Below, piece after piece: positions 37,346-46,628 of a DNA stretch of 64,000 nt (position 1 is its first letter; each line of letters opens with the position of its first letter). The notes under the pieces are model-generated. The model made no database searches. It was not told the origin of the DNA and saw only the letters and a list, made by a program, of their open reading frames with translations. This DNA is from Schaalia canis (GTDB lineage: Bacteria > Actinomycetota > Actinomycetes > Actinomycetales > Actinomycetaceae). The stretch covers positions 1-64,000 of the forward strand of contig NZ_RQZF01000006.1 in assembly GCF_003858455.1 (NCBI RefSeq), written 5' to 3'. The position numbers were made by a program, and so were the translations under genes.

Positions 37346-37392
37346 CGTGATGTCACGTTGGAACTGGCAGACTTGCACCTGACGTTGCGTCA
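37346..37392. promoter_or_regulatory. Two short palindromes before the MerR-family gene
   Basis: CGTGATGTCACG (37346-37357) has 5-bp arms and TGACGTTGCGTCA (37380-37392) has perfect 5-bp arms around a 3-base centre. Both lie within 65 bases upstream of the MerR/TipA gene. MerR regulators bind dyads between -35 and -10, so either may be the autoregulatory site. It could also control the divergent ABC-2/HPP pair. Confidence 0.4.
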
Positions 37393-37410
37393 TAGTCGAA
37401 AGTGGTGGTC

Positions 37411-38214
37411 ATGAGCGAAACGCAGCCTTCTGGCGAATACACCATTGGCGAGGTCGCCCGCCTGTACGGGATCACGGTACGTACCCTGCATCACTGGGAT
37501 GCAATCGGCCTGGCCAGCCCATCTGAGCGAACGTGGGCGGGGCATCGGATCTATACCGATGCTGATGTGGAGCGGGTTCGTCATGCGTTGGTGTATCGCG
37601 AGACTGGCATGAGCCTGGAGGTTATCCGCCAGGTGTTGGACTCCCCAGGAGATGCGGTGTCACATGTGCGCGCGCAGTTGGAACTCCTGCGGGAAAAGGC
37701 CATGCACCTGCATTCGCTCATGGATTCTGTTGAGACACTTTTAGAGGAGATGACGATGAGTAACACGCCCTTGACCACCGAGGAAAAAGCCGCGCTTTTT
37801 GGTGAGGATTGGTCCCCTGAGTACGAGGCTGAGGCCCACGTTCGTTGGGGCGATACCCCGGACTGGGCCGAGAGTCAGCGCCGCCAGGCGAGCATGTCGG
37901 CGGCGGATTGGGCGCAGGCAAAACGTGAGCTGGACGAGTTGGAGTCGCGTTTGGCTGATGCGATGGCGCGCGGGGTGAAGCCCGGGTCTGACGAGGCCAA
38001 CGCCCTGGCTGAGGCGCACCGTCAGAATCTGTCTCGCTGGTTTGATGTCAGCATCTCTAAGCAGGTGTTGATAGCTCGCGGGTACACGGCGGATCCGCGT
38101 TTTGAGGCTCACTATGAGAAGGTGGCTCCCGGTTTGGCTGCGTGGCTTGTTGAGGTCATTCATGGCAATGCTCGCGCACAGGGCGTTGATCCTGCGGCCG
38201 TTGAGTGGGAGTAG
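37411..38214 (+). CDS. MerR-family regulator with TipAS domain
   Basis: The N-terminal MerR winged helix is clear (YTIGEVARLYGITVRTLHHWDAIGL, near 10-35) with the dimerisation helix to about 120. The C-terminal TipAS antibiotic-recognition domain spans about 130-267 (TEEKAALFGEDWSPEYEAEAHVRWGDTP, then RWFDVSISKQVLIARGY). TipA-type proteins bind thiopeptide-like or other drugs covalently or tightly and activate export genes. Start at ATG 37411; a GTG 9 bases earlier is possible. Confidence 0.93.
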   Translation: MSETQPSGEYTIGEVARLYGITVRTLHHWDAIGLASPSERTWAGHRIYTDADVERVRHALVYRETGMSLEVIRQVLDSPGDAVSHVRAQLELLREKAMHLHSLMDSVETLLEEMTMSNTPLTTEEKAALFGEDWSPEYEAEAHVRWGDTPDWAESQRRQASMSAADWAQAKRELDELESRLADAMARGVKPGSDEANALAEAHRQNLSRWFDVSISKQVLIARGYTADPRFEAHYEKVAPGLAAWLVEVIHGNARAQGVDPAAVEWE

Positions 38215-38229
38215 TACAGAAAGATGAGA

Positions 38230-38268
38230 CAAGGCTGGGGCAAGTGTGAAGTGAAAGCCCCAGCCTTG
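38230..38268. terminator. Terminator between the convergent MerR and TetR genes
   Basis: A perfect 12-bp stem, CAAGGCTGGGGC (38230-38241) with its complement (38257-38268), is followed on the plus strand by TTCATTCTT. It lies 15 bases after the MerR stop. Confidence 0.75.
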
Positions 38269-38281
38269 TTCATTCTTCGCG

Positions 38282-39115
38282 CTATGAAGAGTGCGCAGAG
38301 GTGTTGAGATATGACTCCATCGCAGCAATAAAGTCTTGGACGCGGGTCTTATCCCATTGCGCATGAGGGTCTGGCTCGACATAAGACAGCAGTGCTCCAG
38401 CCAGCATGTACACGGCAGGAATCCATTCGCTTTGCTCGCTGCTTCCAAAAGGCCGCATCAGACGAGGAGCCTCGTTAGTGTCATATGTGGCCTCACTTTG
38501 GATGAGTCCGAGGAAGAGCGCGCCAAGTGCTCTGCTCATGAAGTCAAAGCCATCAGGACCTGCCAGGGGTGGAACCAGACGGTACCCGAAGAGAGCCGCA
38601 AATTGGGCGTAGACGCGTGCTCGCTTCTGGTTGAAGTCCTCAAGTGTGGTGCGAAGCGCTTCGCCTACACGTGCGCGCAGCTCTGGGTCAGCAAGACCTG
38701 AGTGGCTGGCAAGCAGGGCATGAAAGGCTTTCCATTGAGGGGAGGTGCTAGCGACACGGTAGTCAGCGTGGAGTGAGATTCTGAGGATTTCGACGATGAG
38801 GTTTTGCCGATCTTGGTGAGTTGTTAATGAGGCAGCGCGCTCGCGGATGATTGGCACAAGTTGGTGAAGCACGTTCTCTTCGCTCCCGCGGAGTGCGGTG
38901 CCGTGTGCGAGTTCGACGAGAATGTCGCCGTAGAAGAGTTCACGGGCAGGCCAGCGACGGTAAGCCGACGTTCGGGAGACTCCGGCACGGCGTACGACCT
39001 CGTCAAAGACGATACCCTCAAGGCTTGCCTGAAAGCCTCTCTCTTGGGCAATTTCGATGGCGGCATCGAGCATGCGGCGTTCTGTTTCGCGGTCATTGAT
39101 CCGTTGTCGAGGCAT
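38282..39115 (-). CDS. TetR-family transcriptional regulator
   Basis: The N-terminal helix-turn-helix has the usual TetR layout: ERRMLDAAIEIAQERGFQ followed by IVFDEVVRRAGVSRTSAYRRWPARELFY (about 12-60). The rest (to 277) is helical and ligand-binding, longer than the usual 190-220 residues. I use the ATG at 39115; the open frame extends 44 codons upstream across the promoter. No good ribosome site precedes it, but TACTCT lies 6 bases upstream and a leaderless start is possible. It is divergent from a flavodoxin gene with a shared palindromic site. Confidence 0.88.
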   Translation of the reverse strand: MPRQRINDRETERRMLDAAIEIAQERGFQASLEGIVFDEVVRRAGVSRTSAYRRWPARELFYGDILVELAHGTALRGSEENVLHQLVPIIRERAASLTTHQDRQNLIVEILRISLHADYRVASTSPQWKAFHALLASHSGLADPELRARVGEALRTTLEDFNQKRARVYAQFAALFGYRLVPPLAGPDGFDFMSRALGALFLGLIQSEATYDTNEAPRLMRPFGSSEQSEWIPAVYMLAGALLSYVEPDPHAQWDKTRVQDFIAAMESYLNTSAHSS

Positions 39116-39145
39116 GCGCCCAGAGTAGCAAGACCTCACCCATAT

Positions 39146-39181
39146 GATACTTGCAGTCCTATATATGGTACTGTCAGTACC
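39146..39181. promoter_or_regulatory. TetR operator pair between the TetR and flavodoxin genes
   Basis: GGTACTGTCAGTACC (39167-39181) is a perfect palindrome with 7-bp arms. A decayed copy, GATACTTGCAGTCC (39146-39159), lies two helical turns away. The site is 26 bases before the flavodoxin start and 32 bases before the TetR start, so it fits control of both genes by this TetR. Confidence 0.6.
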
Positions 39182-39206
39182 AAAAGGATGAAGATGGGAG
39201 AAAGCG

Positions 39207-39683
39207 ATGCAGACACTCATTGTTGTTGAGTCATGGTTTGGCAACACGCGACAGATCGCAGACGTGTTGAACGATGCCCTGTCCGCCCTTGGCCACCACG
39301 TTGACCAGTGTTCTGCGACAGAGGCACCCGATCAGATTCCTTCGGAGATCGGCCTCTTGATCATCGGAGCCCCGACCCACAGCCGCGGCCTATCGCGCAC
39401 AAACACTCGCCGCCAAACCGGCGCCAGCGATGCGGAGCGAGGTGTACGAGAATGGCTGAGCTCGCTCACCTTCTCGGAGCAGCTTCGCATTGCCTTCTTC
39501 ACAACGGTCACCAGTACAAGCTGGTTTGCGGGATCGGCGGCGAAAGAGGGTCGAAAACTCTTGGCACGACGCTATCGCCAGAGCGATCTTCCCCTTGAGC
39601 ACTTCCTCGTCGAAGGCATGAAAGGCCCCCTACGGACGGGAGAAAGTGAACGCGCCGCGCAGTGGGCAGCGGGCCTTGTCTAA
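39207..39683 (+). CDS. Flavodoxin-family protein
   Basis: The 158-residue protein has the FMN phosphate loop ESWFGNTRQIA at residues 8-18 and IIGAPTHSRG near 52, the usual second FMN contact. Short-chain flavodoxins carry electrons or act as small quinone/azo reductases. Its divergent TetR neighbour and shared operator suggest that it is induced by a small molecule. GGGAG precedes the ATG. The basic loop RTNTRRQTG is not typical of electron-carrier flavodoxins. Confidence 0.82.
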   Translation: MQTLIVVESWFGNTRQIADVLNDALSALGHHVDQCSATEAPDQIPSEIGLLIIGAPTHSRGLSRTNTRRQTGASDAERGVREWLSSLTFSEQLRIAFFTTVTSTSWFAGSAAKEGRKLLARRYRQSDLPLEHFLVEGMKGPLRTGESERAAQWAAGLV

Positions 39684-39708
39684 AGCGTACTTCCCATGAA
39701 GGTGGTCG

Positions 39709-40050
39709 TCAGGACCGCAGAACCTTCTCAAGCGCTTTGCCTCGGGCGAGTTCATCGACGAGTTTGTCAAGGTATCGGATCTTTTGCATGAAGGGATCCT
39801 CAACCTCCTCAACCCGCACGCCGCACACCACGCCAGTGATAAGTACAGCATGAGGAGTGAGGTGGGCAGCCTCGAAAAAGTCAGCGAAGGTGGTTTCCTG
39901 TGCAAGGTGGCCTCGCACCTCCTCCTCGGTAAATCCAGTCAGCCAGGTGATGACTGCCATGAGTTCTTCCTCGCTGCGGCCTTTCTTCGTGACTTTCGTG
40001 AGGTAGTGAGGGTAGACCGAGGCGACGGGCATCGAAAAAATCTTGTGCAT
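39709..40050 (-). CDS. DUF2200 protein
   Basis: The 113-residue cytosolic protein matches the DUF2200 pattern throughout: MHKIFSMPVASVYPHYLTKVTKKGR at the start, EEELMAVITWLTGF, then CGVRVEEVEDPFMQKIRYLDKLVDELA near the end. The family often acts as a small companion of stress or regulatory genes, but no function is known. It follows the alkylation-repair gene by 24 bases and is probably the last gene of a three-gene operon. Confidence 0.88.
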   Translation of the reverse strand: MHKIFSMPVASVYPHYLTKVTKKGRSEEELMAVITWLTGFTEEEVRGHLAQETTFADFFEAAHLTPHAVLITGVVCGVRVEEVEDPFMQKIRYLDKLVDELARGKALEKVLRS

Positions 40051-40074
40051 CGGGTGATCCTACTAGCGGTATTC

Positions 40075-40827
40075 CTATGAGCGTTTGAGGGAGCGTAACG
40101 CGCGAGACACGATGCGCTGGGTGTTATCGCAGGGACTCTCGTCCAGCCAGCGCGCACATGTCTCTTCCACCCATTCTGGTTGAGTTTTAGAAGCGTCGTT
40201 GAGCCAGTTCGCCACAGAGTCTTGGACATAGGCGGACGGATCGGCGCGCAGGGGTTCAATTAATGGCAGTCCTCGCTGGGGGTCGGACTTCAACTCGGCA
40301 ATGTGCTGCGCCCACACCCCGCGCGGCCGTAGGGATTCGCTCACGAAGCGGCGGATATTGGCTGATTCGTCGCTGGTCCAGGCAAAGAGGGCTGCGATAG
40401 CCTCGTCAAGGGAGGCAACAAGGCGAGGGCGGGCCGCAAGCCAACTCCACTCGCGCACTCCAAAATGCTCGTCGTTGGCGAACGGGCGGAGAGCTGCGAG
40501 AAGCCAATCAATCTTGGCGGCGCGCTCATCGTGGACAATGGCAAAACAGGTCCACCCGCGAATGGTGTCTGAGGGATGCTTGGCTAGTGTTTCCAGTTCG
40601 TCAGCGGAGAGGTGTTCGTGAAGAATCCGGCCAATGCTGCGCATTCGGGCGGCTATTCCCAATGAGTCGACCTGTGCAATGGCCGCTAAAAGAATCTGAT
40701 TGTCAGTAATACTTGCAGCGAGCCGCGACTGCGTAATTGCCAAAATCTCGGTGAGATGGGTTGAGGGAGCACCCGCTTCGAGTTCTGCCAGACGTTCGGG
40801 CGTCACCTGGGCGACAGTACGAGCCAT
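40075..40827 (-). CDS. HEAT-like DNA alkylation repair protein (AlkC/AlkD type)
   Basis: The 250-residue all-helical protein has HEAT-like repeats. The signature SESLRPRGVWAQ and LRADPSAYVQDSVANWLNDASKTQPEWV is typical of the AlkC/AlkD superfamily, which excises alkylated purines without base flipping. An aromatic-rich GVREWSWLAARPRL segment lies near the middle. AAAGGA precedes the ATG. It sits between a VOC-fold gene (20-base gap) and DUF2200 (24-base gap). Substrate specificity is not predictable. Confidence 0.85.
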   Translation of the reverse strand: MARTVAQVTPERLAELEAGAPSTHLTEILAITQSRLAASITDNQILLAAIAQVDSLGIAARMRSIGRILHEHLSADELETLAKHPSDTIRGWTCFAIVHDERAAKIDWLLAALRPFANDEHFGVREWSWLAARPRLVASLDEAIAALFAWTSDESANIRRFVSESLRPRGVWAQHIAELKSDPQRGLPLIEPLRADPSAYVQDSVANWLNDASKTQPEWVEETCARWLDESPCDNTQRIVSRALRSLKRS

Positions 40828-40847
40828 GGAAGGTCCTTTGCGACTTC

Positions 40848-41201
40848 TTAACCGTTGTCGACGACCTCGACAAACTGGATGGTATTTCCAGCGGGATCGT
40901 TGAGTTCAGCGAACTTCACGACCTCATAATCAACAATCTCACCGATGTCGAAGCCTTCGCCAAGAAGTGAGGCGTGTAGTTCAGCCAGGTCAGAGGTTTC
41001 GACAATCACACTACCTGCACAATTACTGCCGGTCTCTTCAGCAAGCTGAATCCAATGCCCAGGAGCGACTTCCCATTCAAGAACACCTTCGTCAGGCACA
41101 ACGGTCGCTTCACCCAAGAGCGCAACGTACCACTGCTGGACAGCAGCAAGATCGGGCACAGTGAGGACAGGCAAAGTGCTGACAAAGTTGCGGATTGGCA
41201 T
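40848..41201 (-). CDS. VOC-fold (glyoxalase/bleomycin-resistance-like) protein
   Basis: The 117-residue protein has the two beta-alpha-beta-beta-beta modules of the VOC superfamily: LPVLTVPDLAAVQQWYVALLG at the start and VKFAELNDPAGNTIQFVEV at the end. Metal-binding residues are not obvious at all positions, so it may be a binding protein rather than a lyase. Start at ATG 41201. It is the first gene of the VOC-AlkC-DUF2200 operon. Confidence 0.8.
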   Translation of the reverse strand: MPIRNFVSTLPVLTVPDLAAVQQWYVALLGEATVVPDEGVLEWEVAPGHWIQLAEETGSNCAGSVIVETSDLAELHASLLGEGFDIGEIVDYEVVKFAELNDPAGNTIQFVEVVDNG

Positions 41202-41423
41202 GGAGCACGACTCACTTTCTGAGTATGTTCGAGGAAGAGTGTCCGTCGAGAGTAGCACCCACATACTGCGATTGCCTCAGCACATCCAAACGCGCGGGGG
41301 CGAGCCGCACGCAGCAACACAAGAAAAACGCTCCCTCTTACCCACCGTCAATCGCTCTCGATAGGCTTTCAGTGTTGAGCTCAACGACGACCTCATGCTT
41401 CTGGCGGAAAGTGAGCTGTCTTC

Positions 41424-41819
41424 ATGCATTCGGAGTCTTCGTCGATTCAGCGGATCCACCTTGCTGTCTGGCCTCTCGCCGTTGTCGTGCTCGGCTTCAT
41501 CCTGCCGTTTGGGTGGGTCTTCGCAATACTTGCCCTTCTTGCTGCCGCATGGCTCCTGGCAACGAGTGCCACCATCACCGGCAGCGTAAAGGCCGCGGTT
41601 GCTGTTCTGTGGCTGCTTGGCGTGAGCTTCCTCGGGTACGCGCAGAGTGCTTTCATGGCGCTTGGTGAGGCAGCCGACACCTCGGCCGCAGAACCCGCGT
41701 GGACAAGCGGCTTCCTCTATGCGGCAGTAGGTGCTCCGCTAGCCTTCCTTGCTGCCGCTCTCCTTCTTCTTTTGGCGAGGCCTGTGCGGGCCACAAGTGA
41801 GGCGGCCACGGTGGCCTGA
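41424..41819 (+). CDS. Small hydrophobic membrane protein
   Basis: This is a 131-residue protein of unknown family with four predicted membrane segments (about 13-33, 34-50, 54-76 and 95-120). It has no cysteines and few charged residues. Its gene is isolated: convergent with the tRNA-Val gene, and divergent from the VOC operon across a 222-base gap. No function can be inferred. Confidence 0.6.
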   Translation: MHSESSSIQRIHLAVWPLAVVVLGFILPFGWVFAILALLAAAWLLATSATITGSVKAAVAVLWLLGVSFLGYAQSAFMALGEAADTSAAEPAWTSGFLYAAVGAPLAFLAAALLLLLARPVRATSEAATVA

Positions 41820-41837
41820 GCCGACAGGAAGCAAATA

Positions 41838-41869
41838 GCAAAAACTCCCCGGCTTCAGCCGAAGGAGTT
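41838..41869 (-). terminator. Terminator of the tRNA-Val transcript
   Basis: AACTCC/GGAGTT (41843-41848 with 41864-41869), with an inner CGGCT/AGCCG, form a stem that on the minus strand is followed by TTTTTG. It lies 44 bases past the tRNA 3' end and also behind the plus-strand gene at 41819. Confidence 0.8.
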
Positions 41870-41912
41870 ACATCCGATATTCATGTTGCCGATGGCTCGT
41901 ATAAGACCATCA

Positions 41913-41989
41913 TGGTGGGCCCAGAGGGACTCGAACCCCCGACCTACTGGGTGTAAACCAGTTGCTCTAGCCAACTGAGCTATAGGCCC
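41913..41989 (-). tRNA. tRNA-Val (anticodon UAC), CCA encoded
   Basis: The cloverleaf is complete: acceptor GGGCCTA/TGGGCCC, D arm GCTC...GAGC, anticodon stem ACTGG/CCAGT around TTTACAC with anticodon TAC, and T loop TTCGAAC. The discriminator base is A and the following CCA is encoded (41915-41913). A -10-like TATACT (42020-42015) lies upstream. The gene is a single copy in the window. Confidence 0.97.
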
Positions 41990-42218
41990 GTTGCGCTCAC
42001 GCGCACAATGGACAAGTATAGCTCACAGTCAGACCCTAAGGGAAATTCGGCCCCTCAAGACCTCACCCAACTCCCATCGTGCACGTCAGGGGACATCTTG
42101 CGTGGTGTTGCGTAAGATTTAGACCTAACGCGACTGTTTTGGATTCTGAGTAGGATGTAGCCCGAGCAGTGATACAACCCGTCAGTGCCCCTTTCGACCC
42201 CCCTTTTTGGAGCTTTCT

Positions 42219-42809
42219 ATGACAATACAACCCTCTAGGTTTGCTACTAAGTTCGGTGCGTTTCTACTGCTCACACCCCTTCTTGGGCCTCTGTCACTTA
42301 TCTTGGTGGGAATTACCGACACCTTCCCCCGCGACGCCCCTTTTTCAACACAGGGATATGGCCTACTGATCTGGGCAATTTTTTGGTTTTACGGTGGCTG
42401 GATTCTCCACGTTTTGGCCGGCATTGGCGCCCTCATATCCCTTCGAGGTAACTACCGCACCATCTATTCAATCATCTGCTTCGCGTCCCCTCTTATGCTC
42501 CTCCTGGGAGTCGCATCCAGCTATCTTCCCGGATTCGACATTTACCATATTTCTTATCTCTTCTACGGACTCTATATCCTTCTTAGCGCAGCAATTCCGT
42601 TCCTATGTCTGCATGCCATTTATCTAGGTCACAAACTGCATCACAACAGCCCTGCCGTCGCCGTAATATCGTCTTCTCAGATACCCACACCTCCACACAC
42701 ACCCCAGTCCCCAAACTCTCAGGTAACCAATACAGCACGGCAGAGCAACATTTCCGTACAACCCCCTCCACCTCACGAAGGCACCCCGCCGCAGAACGCC
42801 CAGCGCTGA
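42219..42809 (+). CDS. Membrane protein with proline-rich cytoplasmic tail
   Basis: The 196-residue protein has four or five membrane segments (about 12-32, 45-75, 85-103 and 112-135) followed by a Pro/Gln/Ser/Thr-rich tail (about 150-196, with TPPHTPQSP and PPPPHEGTPP). Low-complexity tails of this kind are common in small actinomycete membrane proteins. I start at the ATG at 42219, since GGAG lies 7 bases upstream. No family was recognised. Confidence 0.65.
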   Translation: MTIQPSRFATKFGAFLLLTPLLGPLSLILVGITDTFPRDAPFSTQGYGLLIWAIFWFYGGWILHVLAGIGALISLRGNYRTIYSIICFASPLMLLLGVASSYLPGFDIYHISYLFYGLYILLSAAIPFLCLHAIYLGHKLHHNSPAVAVISSSQIPTPPHTPQSPNSQVTNTARQSNISVQPPPPHEGTPPQNAQR

Positions 42810-42923
42810 GCACCCAGCTCAACACAGATTACCCAACGCGCAATCTTATTTGAGGGCATAGTAAGGCCGCGTTCACCTCGTCAATCAGGGGCGACAAGGT
42901 GAACGCGGCGACGTCAGGGGAAA

Positions 42924-43316
42924 TCAGCGGTTGCGCGAGCGGGCTGTCAGGCGAATGCCCGCCCAATCGGCACCCACCGAAGCGGCGGAGGTGGTGTTGA
43001 GGCCAGCGGTCTTTGCTGACTCTTCCACGTCTGCCACGGGAATTGCGCCCGGGCGGCCGGGCTTGGGGATCAACACCCAGATGAGGCCGCCATCATCCAA
43101 ATTGGACATGGCATCAACCAGAAGATCTGTCAGGTCCTCTTCTTCGGCGTCTTCTTCTCGCCACCAGATGATGGTTCCGTCAACGACATCACCGTAATCA
43201 CCATCAACGAGTTCGCTGCCGGTTTCGGCCTCTACTGCTTCGCGGAGCGCTTCGTCGGCGTCGTCATCGACGTAGAACTCCTGGATCACTTGTCCTTTTG
43301 TGAAACCAAGGCTCAT
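42924..43316 (-). CDS. DUF3052 protein
   Basis: The 130-residue acidic protein matches the actinobacterial DUF3052 family: GFTKGQVIQEFYVDDDADEALREAVE near the start, WWREEDAEEEDLTDLLVDAM in the middle, and IWVLIPKPGRPGAIPVADVEESAKTAGL before the end. Function is unknown, although the family is often found beside aceE, as here (divergent). I use the ATG at 43316; an extension to 43355 lacks conservation. Confidence 0.88.
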   Translation of the reverse strand: MSLGFTKGQVIQEFYVDDDADEALREAVEAETGSELVDGDYGDVVDGTIIWWREEDAEEEDLTDLLVDAMSNLDDGGLIWVLIPKPGRPGAIPVADVEESAKTAGLNTTSAASVGADWAGIRLTARSRNR

Positions 43317-43674
43317 CGCCACGACTTCCGACCACCTTCCAAAATATGCCCACATGGCACATGAATTGCAATCACGCTCCTAATCGTAAGGCAGTGCGGC
43401 CCCTTTGGTCAGCAAAGCGCAGACTTTTCTGCACCTCTTTATCAACGTGGTATACGTCTCTCTTAGCAGCGTTGCACCCACACTCACTGCCCACAAAGCC
43501 GCCACTGCTGCCACGACATGCCGGTCCCTCCGCCGGAAACTGAGACTTTTCACATGGGCTTTAAGTCCCGCAGCCACTCGCCAAAGCCCGCGGAACAAGA
43601 GACAATAGGAACATCAGTACTGCACGACGCTGTGCGGCACGCGCCCAAAACGTGTCGCCATAAGGAATGAGGGA
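43317..43674. other. Divergent intergenic region between DUF3052 and aceE
   Basis: This 358-base stretch must carry the aceE and DUF3052 promoters. Short frames on both strands (up to 72 codons) have no recognisable product or good ribosome site. No strong palindrome or riboswitch-like structure was recognised. The last 30 bases contain AAGGA before the aceE start. Confidence 0.4.
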
Positions 43675-46413
43675 ATGAGCCACATGAGCGATAGTCATCC
43701 CGTCGTCAACGGCCTGCTGAGCCAGGTTCCTGACAACGATCCGGCAGAAACCGCCGAATGGGTGGAATCACTGTCGGGACTTATCGACGAAAAGGGCGGG
43801 CCTCGCGCTCGCTACATTCTGCTGCACATGCTGGCTGAGGCCCGCAAGCGTGACGTGCAGCTCCCCCAGGAATACACCACCCCCTACGTCAACACCATCC
43901 CCGTTGACCAAGAGCCCTACTTCCCCGGCGATGAGGCAATGGAACGCCAGTACCGCCGTTGGATCCGCTGGAACGCTGCCGTCCAGGTGACCCGCGCTCA
44001 GCGCCCCGGTGTGAAGGTCGGCGGCCACATCTCCTCCTACGCTTCCGTTTCGACGTTGTACGAGGTCGGCCTCAACCACTTCTTCCGCGGTAAGCATCAT
44101 CCCGGCGGCGGCGACCACATCTTCTTCCAGGGTCACGCCTCCCCCGGTCCTTACGCTCGCGCCTTCCTTGAAGGACGCCTCACCGAAGAGCAGATGGACG
44201 GCTTCCGCCAGCAGGTTTCCACCGAGCACGGCTTGCCTTCCTACCCCCACCCCCGTCAGATGCCCGACTTCTGGGAGTTCCCCAGCGTTTCCTTGGGTAT
44301 CGCCCCTGCTGCCGCTATCTACCAGGCGTGGTTCGACCGTTACCTGCACATGCGCGGCCTGAAGGACACTTCCCAGCAGCACACCTGGGCCTTCATTGGT
44401 GACGGTGAGATGGACGAGCCCGAATCGCGTGGCATGCTCCAGCTCGCCGCACAGCAGGGCCTGGACAACCTGACCTTCGTCATCAACTGTAACCTGCAGC
44501 GTCTCGACGGCCCGGTTCGCGGTAACGGCAAGATCATCCAGGAGCTTGAAGCCTTCTTCAAGGGTGCTGGCTGGAACGTCATCAAGGTGATCTGGGGCCG
44601 TGGCTGGGATCAGCTCTTGGCTGCTGACAAGGACAACGCCCTCGTTAACCTCATGAATGACACCCTTGATGGCGACTACCAGACCTTCAAGGCCAACGAT
44701 GGCGCCTACGTGCGTGAGCACTTCTTCGGACGTGATCCTCGCACCAAGGCTATGGTTCAGAACTGGACCGATGATCAGATCTGGGCTCTGCAGCGCGGCG
44801 GTCACGACTACCGTAAGGTCTACGCCGCCTACAAGGCTGCTATGGAGCACACCGGCCAGCCTACCGTCATCCTCGCCCACACCATTAAGGGCTACGCCCT
44901 GGGTTCTTCCTTCGCTGGTCGTAACTCGACCCACCAGATGAAGAAGCTCACCGTCGAGGACGCCAAGCAGTTGCGTGACCGCCTGCAGATTCCGATCACC
45001 GATGAGCAGCTTGAACGCGATCCCTACTGCCCGCCTTACTACATGCCTCCGGCGGACCACCCGGCCCTGCAGTACATGAAGGAACGTCGCGAGAAGCTCG
45101 GCGGCTACCTGCCCGAGCGTCGCACCGACTACGACCCCAAGCTCCCCGAACTTCCGGTTCGTCCTTTCGAAGCTATTTCCAAGGGTTCGGGCACTCTTGA
45201 GGTCGCCACCACCATGGCATTCGTGCGTCTACTGAAGGACCTGCTCAAGGACAAGAACATCGGCCGTTACCTGGTGCCGATCATCCCCGACGAGGCTCGC
45301 ACCTTCGGCCTGGACGCCATCTTCCCCACGGCGAAGATCTTCCACACTCACGGCCAGAACTACACTGCTGTGGATGCTGACCTCATGCTGTCCTACAAGG
45401 AATCCCAGCAGGGTCAGGTGCTCCACACGGGTATTACTGAGGCTGGTTCAGCCGCTGCTTTGCAGGCTGTGGGCACTGCCTACACCACCCACAACCTGCC
45501 GATGGTGCCGTTCTACATCTTCTACTCGATGTTCGGCTTCCAGCGCACCGGCGACCAGTTCTGGGCCGCCGCTGATCAGCTCGCTCGTGGTTTCGTGATC
45601 GGTGCTACCGCTGGCCGCACCACTCTGACTGGTGAGGGCCTGCAGCACCTTGATGGGCACTCCCCCATCATCTCGGCCACCAACCACGGTTTCGTCACCT
45701 ACGACCCAGCCTACGCCTACGAAATCCGCCACATCATTTGGGACGGCCTGCAGCGCATGTACGGCGAGAACGATCCTCGCGATCCCAACGTCTTGTACTA
45801 CATCACCGTCTACAACGAGCCCATCCAGCAGCCTGCCGAGCCCGAGAACCTTGACGTTGATGGCCTGCTCAAGGGCATCTACAAGGTGGAGGATCACTCC
45901 GGCAATGGCCACAAGGTCCAGCTGCTCGCTTCAGGCGTTGGTGTGCCGTGGGCTCGCGATGCCCGCCGTATCCTCGCTGAGGAATGGGGCGTGGACGCCG
46001 CCGTGTGGTCGGTGACCTCCTGGAACGAGCTGCGCCGCGACGGTCGCGAAGCTGACGAGTACAACTTCCTCAATCCCGATGCTGAACAGCGCGTGCCCTA
46101 CGTGACCTCGAAGCTTGCGGGTAGCGAAGGCCCCTTCATTGCTACCTCCGACTACGACACTCTGGTTTCTGACCAGATTCGTCCGTGGGTTCCCGGCGAG
46201 TACATCACCCTTGGCACCGACGGATTTGGCGTGTCTGATACTCGCCGCGCCGCCCGCCGCTACTTCAAGGTTGATGCCGAGTCCGTGGTGGTCCGCACCC
46301 TCAAGGCCCTGGCTGACCGTGGCGTGATGGATCGTTCCGTGGTTGCTCAGGCAATCCAGCGTTACGACCTGTTCAATAACTCCATTGAGGCTGCTGGGCC
46401 GGTCGGAGACTGA
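43675..46413 (+). CDS. aceE: Pyruvate dehydrogenase E1 component, homodimeric
   Basis: This thiamine-diphosphate enzyme decarboxylates pyruvate and acetylates the lipoyl domains of E2. It is the large homodimeric type of 912 residues. The TPP motif runs from [12 protein letters not shown] (near 242) to [16 protein letters not shown] (near 275). [15 protein letters not shown] and the catalytic-histidine region [18 protein letters not shown] are present. Codon use is strongly biased to C-ending codons, as in highly expressed genes. The E2/E3 genes are not adjacent; the lipoyl cofactor genes are at 26-28 kb. Confidence 0.98.
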   Translation: MSHMSDSHPVVNGLLSQVPDNDPAETAEWVESLSGLIDEKGGPRARYILLHMLAEARKRDVQLPQEYTTPYVNTIPVDQEPYFPGDEAMERQYRRWIRWNAAVQVTRAQRPGVKVGGHISSYASVSTLYEVGLNHFFRGKHHPGGGDHIFFQGHASPGPYARAFLEGRLTEEQMDGFRQQVSTEHGLPSYPHPRQMPDFWEFPSVSLGIAPAAAIYQAWFDRYLHMRGLKDTSQQHTWAFIGDGEMDEPESRGMLQLAAQQGLDNLTFVINCNLQRLDGPVRGNGKIIQELEAFFKGAGWNVIKVIWGRGWDQLLAADKDNALVNLMNDTLDGDYQTFKANDGAYVREHFFGRDPRTKAMVQNWTDDQIWALQRGGHDYRKVYAAYKAAMEHTGQPTVILAHTIKGYALGSSFAGRNSTHQMKKLTVEDAKQLRDRLQIPITDEQLERDPYCPPYYMPPADHPALQYMKERREKLGGYLPERRTDYDPKLPELPVRPFEAISKGSGTLEVATTMAFVRLLKDLLKDKNIGRYLVPIIPDEARTFGLDAIFPTAKIFHTHGQNYTAVDADLMLSYKESQQGQVLHTGITEAGSAAALQAVGTAYTTHNLPMVPFYIFYSMFGFQRTGDQFWAAADQLARGFVIGATAGRTTLTGEGLQHLDGHSPIISATNHGFVTYDPAYAYEIRHIIWDGLQRMYGENDPRDPNVLYYITVYNEPIQQPAEPENLDVDGLLKGIYKVEDHSGNGHKVQLLASGVGVPWARDARRILAEEWGVDAAVWSVTSWNELRRDGREADEYNFLNPDAEQRVPYVTSKLAGSEGPFIATSDYDTLVSDQIRPWVPGEYITLGTDGFGVSDTRRAARRYFKVDAESVVVRTLKALADRGVMDRSVVAQAIQRYDLFNNSIEAAGPVGD

Positions 46414-46439
46414 TCTGTAGTCGCACCCTGACAGTTACG

Positions 46440-46468
46440 GGGGGCTGCACCGTTACGGTGCAGCCCCC
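46440..46468 (+). terminator. Terminator of aceE
   Basis: A perfect 13-bp stem, GGGGGCTGCACCG (46440-46452) with its complement (46456-46468), encloses a 3-base loop. It begins 27 bases after the aceE stop and is followed by GTACTATTCC. Confidence 0.8.
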
Positions 46469-46628
46469 GTACTATTCCAGGACTGAAAGCCAGTCAGTAT
46501 CACTCAAAGAGCACGGAAGCGCCGATAGGCATAGTGCCGCCCGCTCTGGTTGCCTGTTGCACTGGTGTGTCTCTTGCTTTGGGCGCACTCCTGGAAAGCC
46601 CCTGTGCCACTGTGGCGAGGAAGCTCTG

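Noticed and set aside
43380-43608. Possible small genes (67-72 codons) upstream of aceE
   Set aside because: Two overlapping frames on opposite strands, neither with a good ribosome site or a recognisable product.
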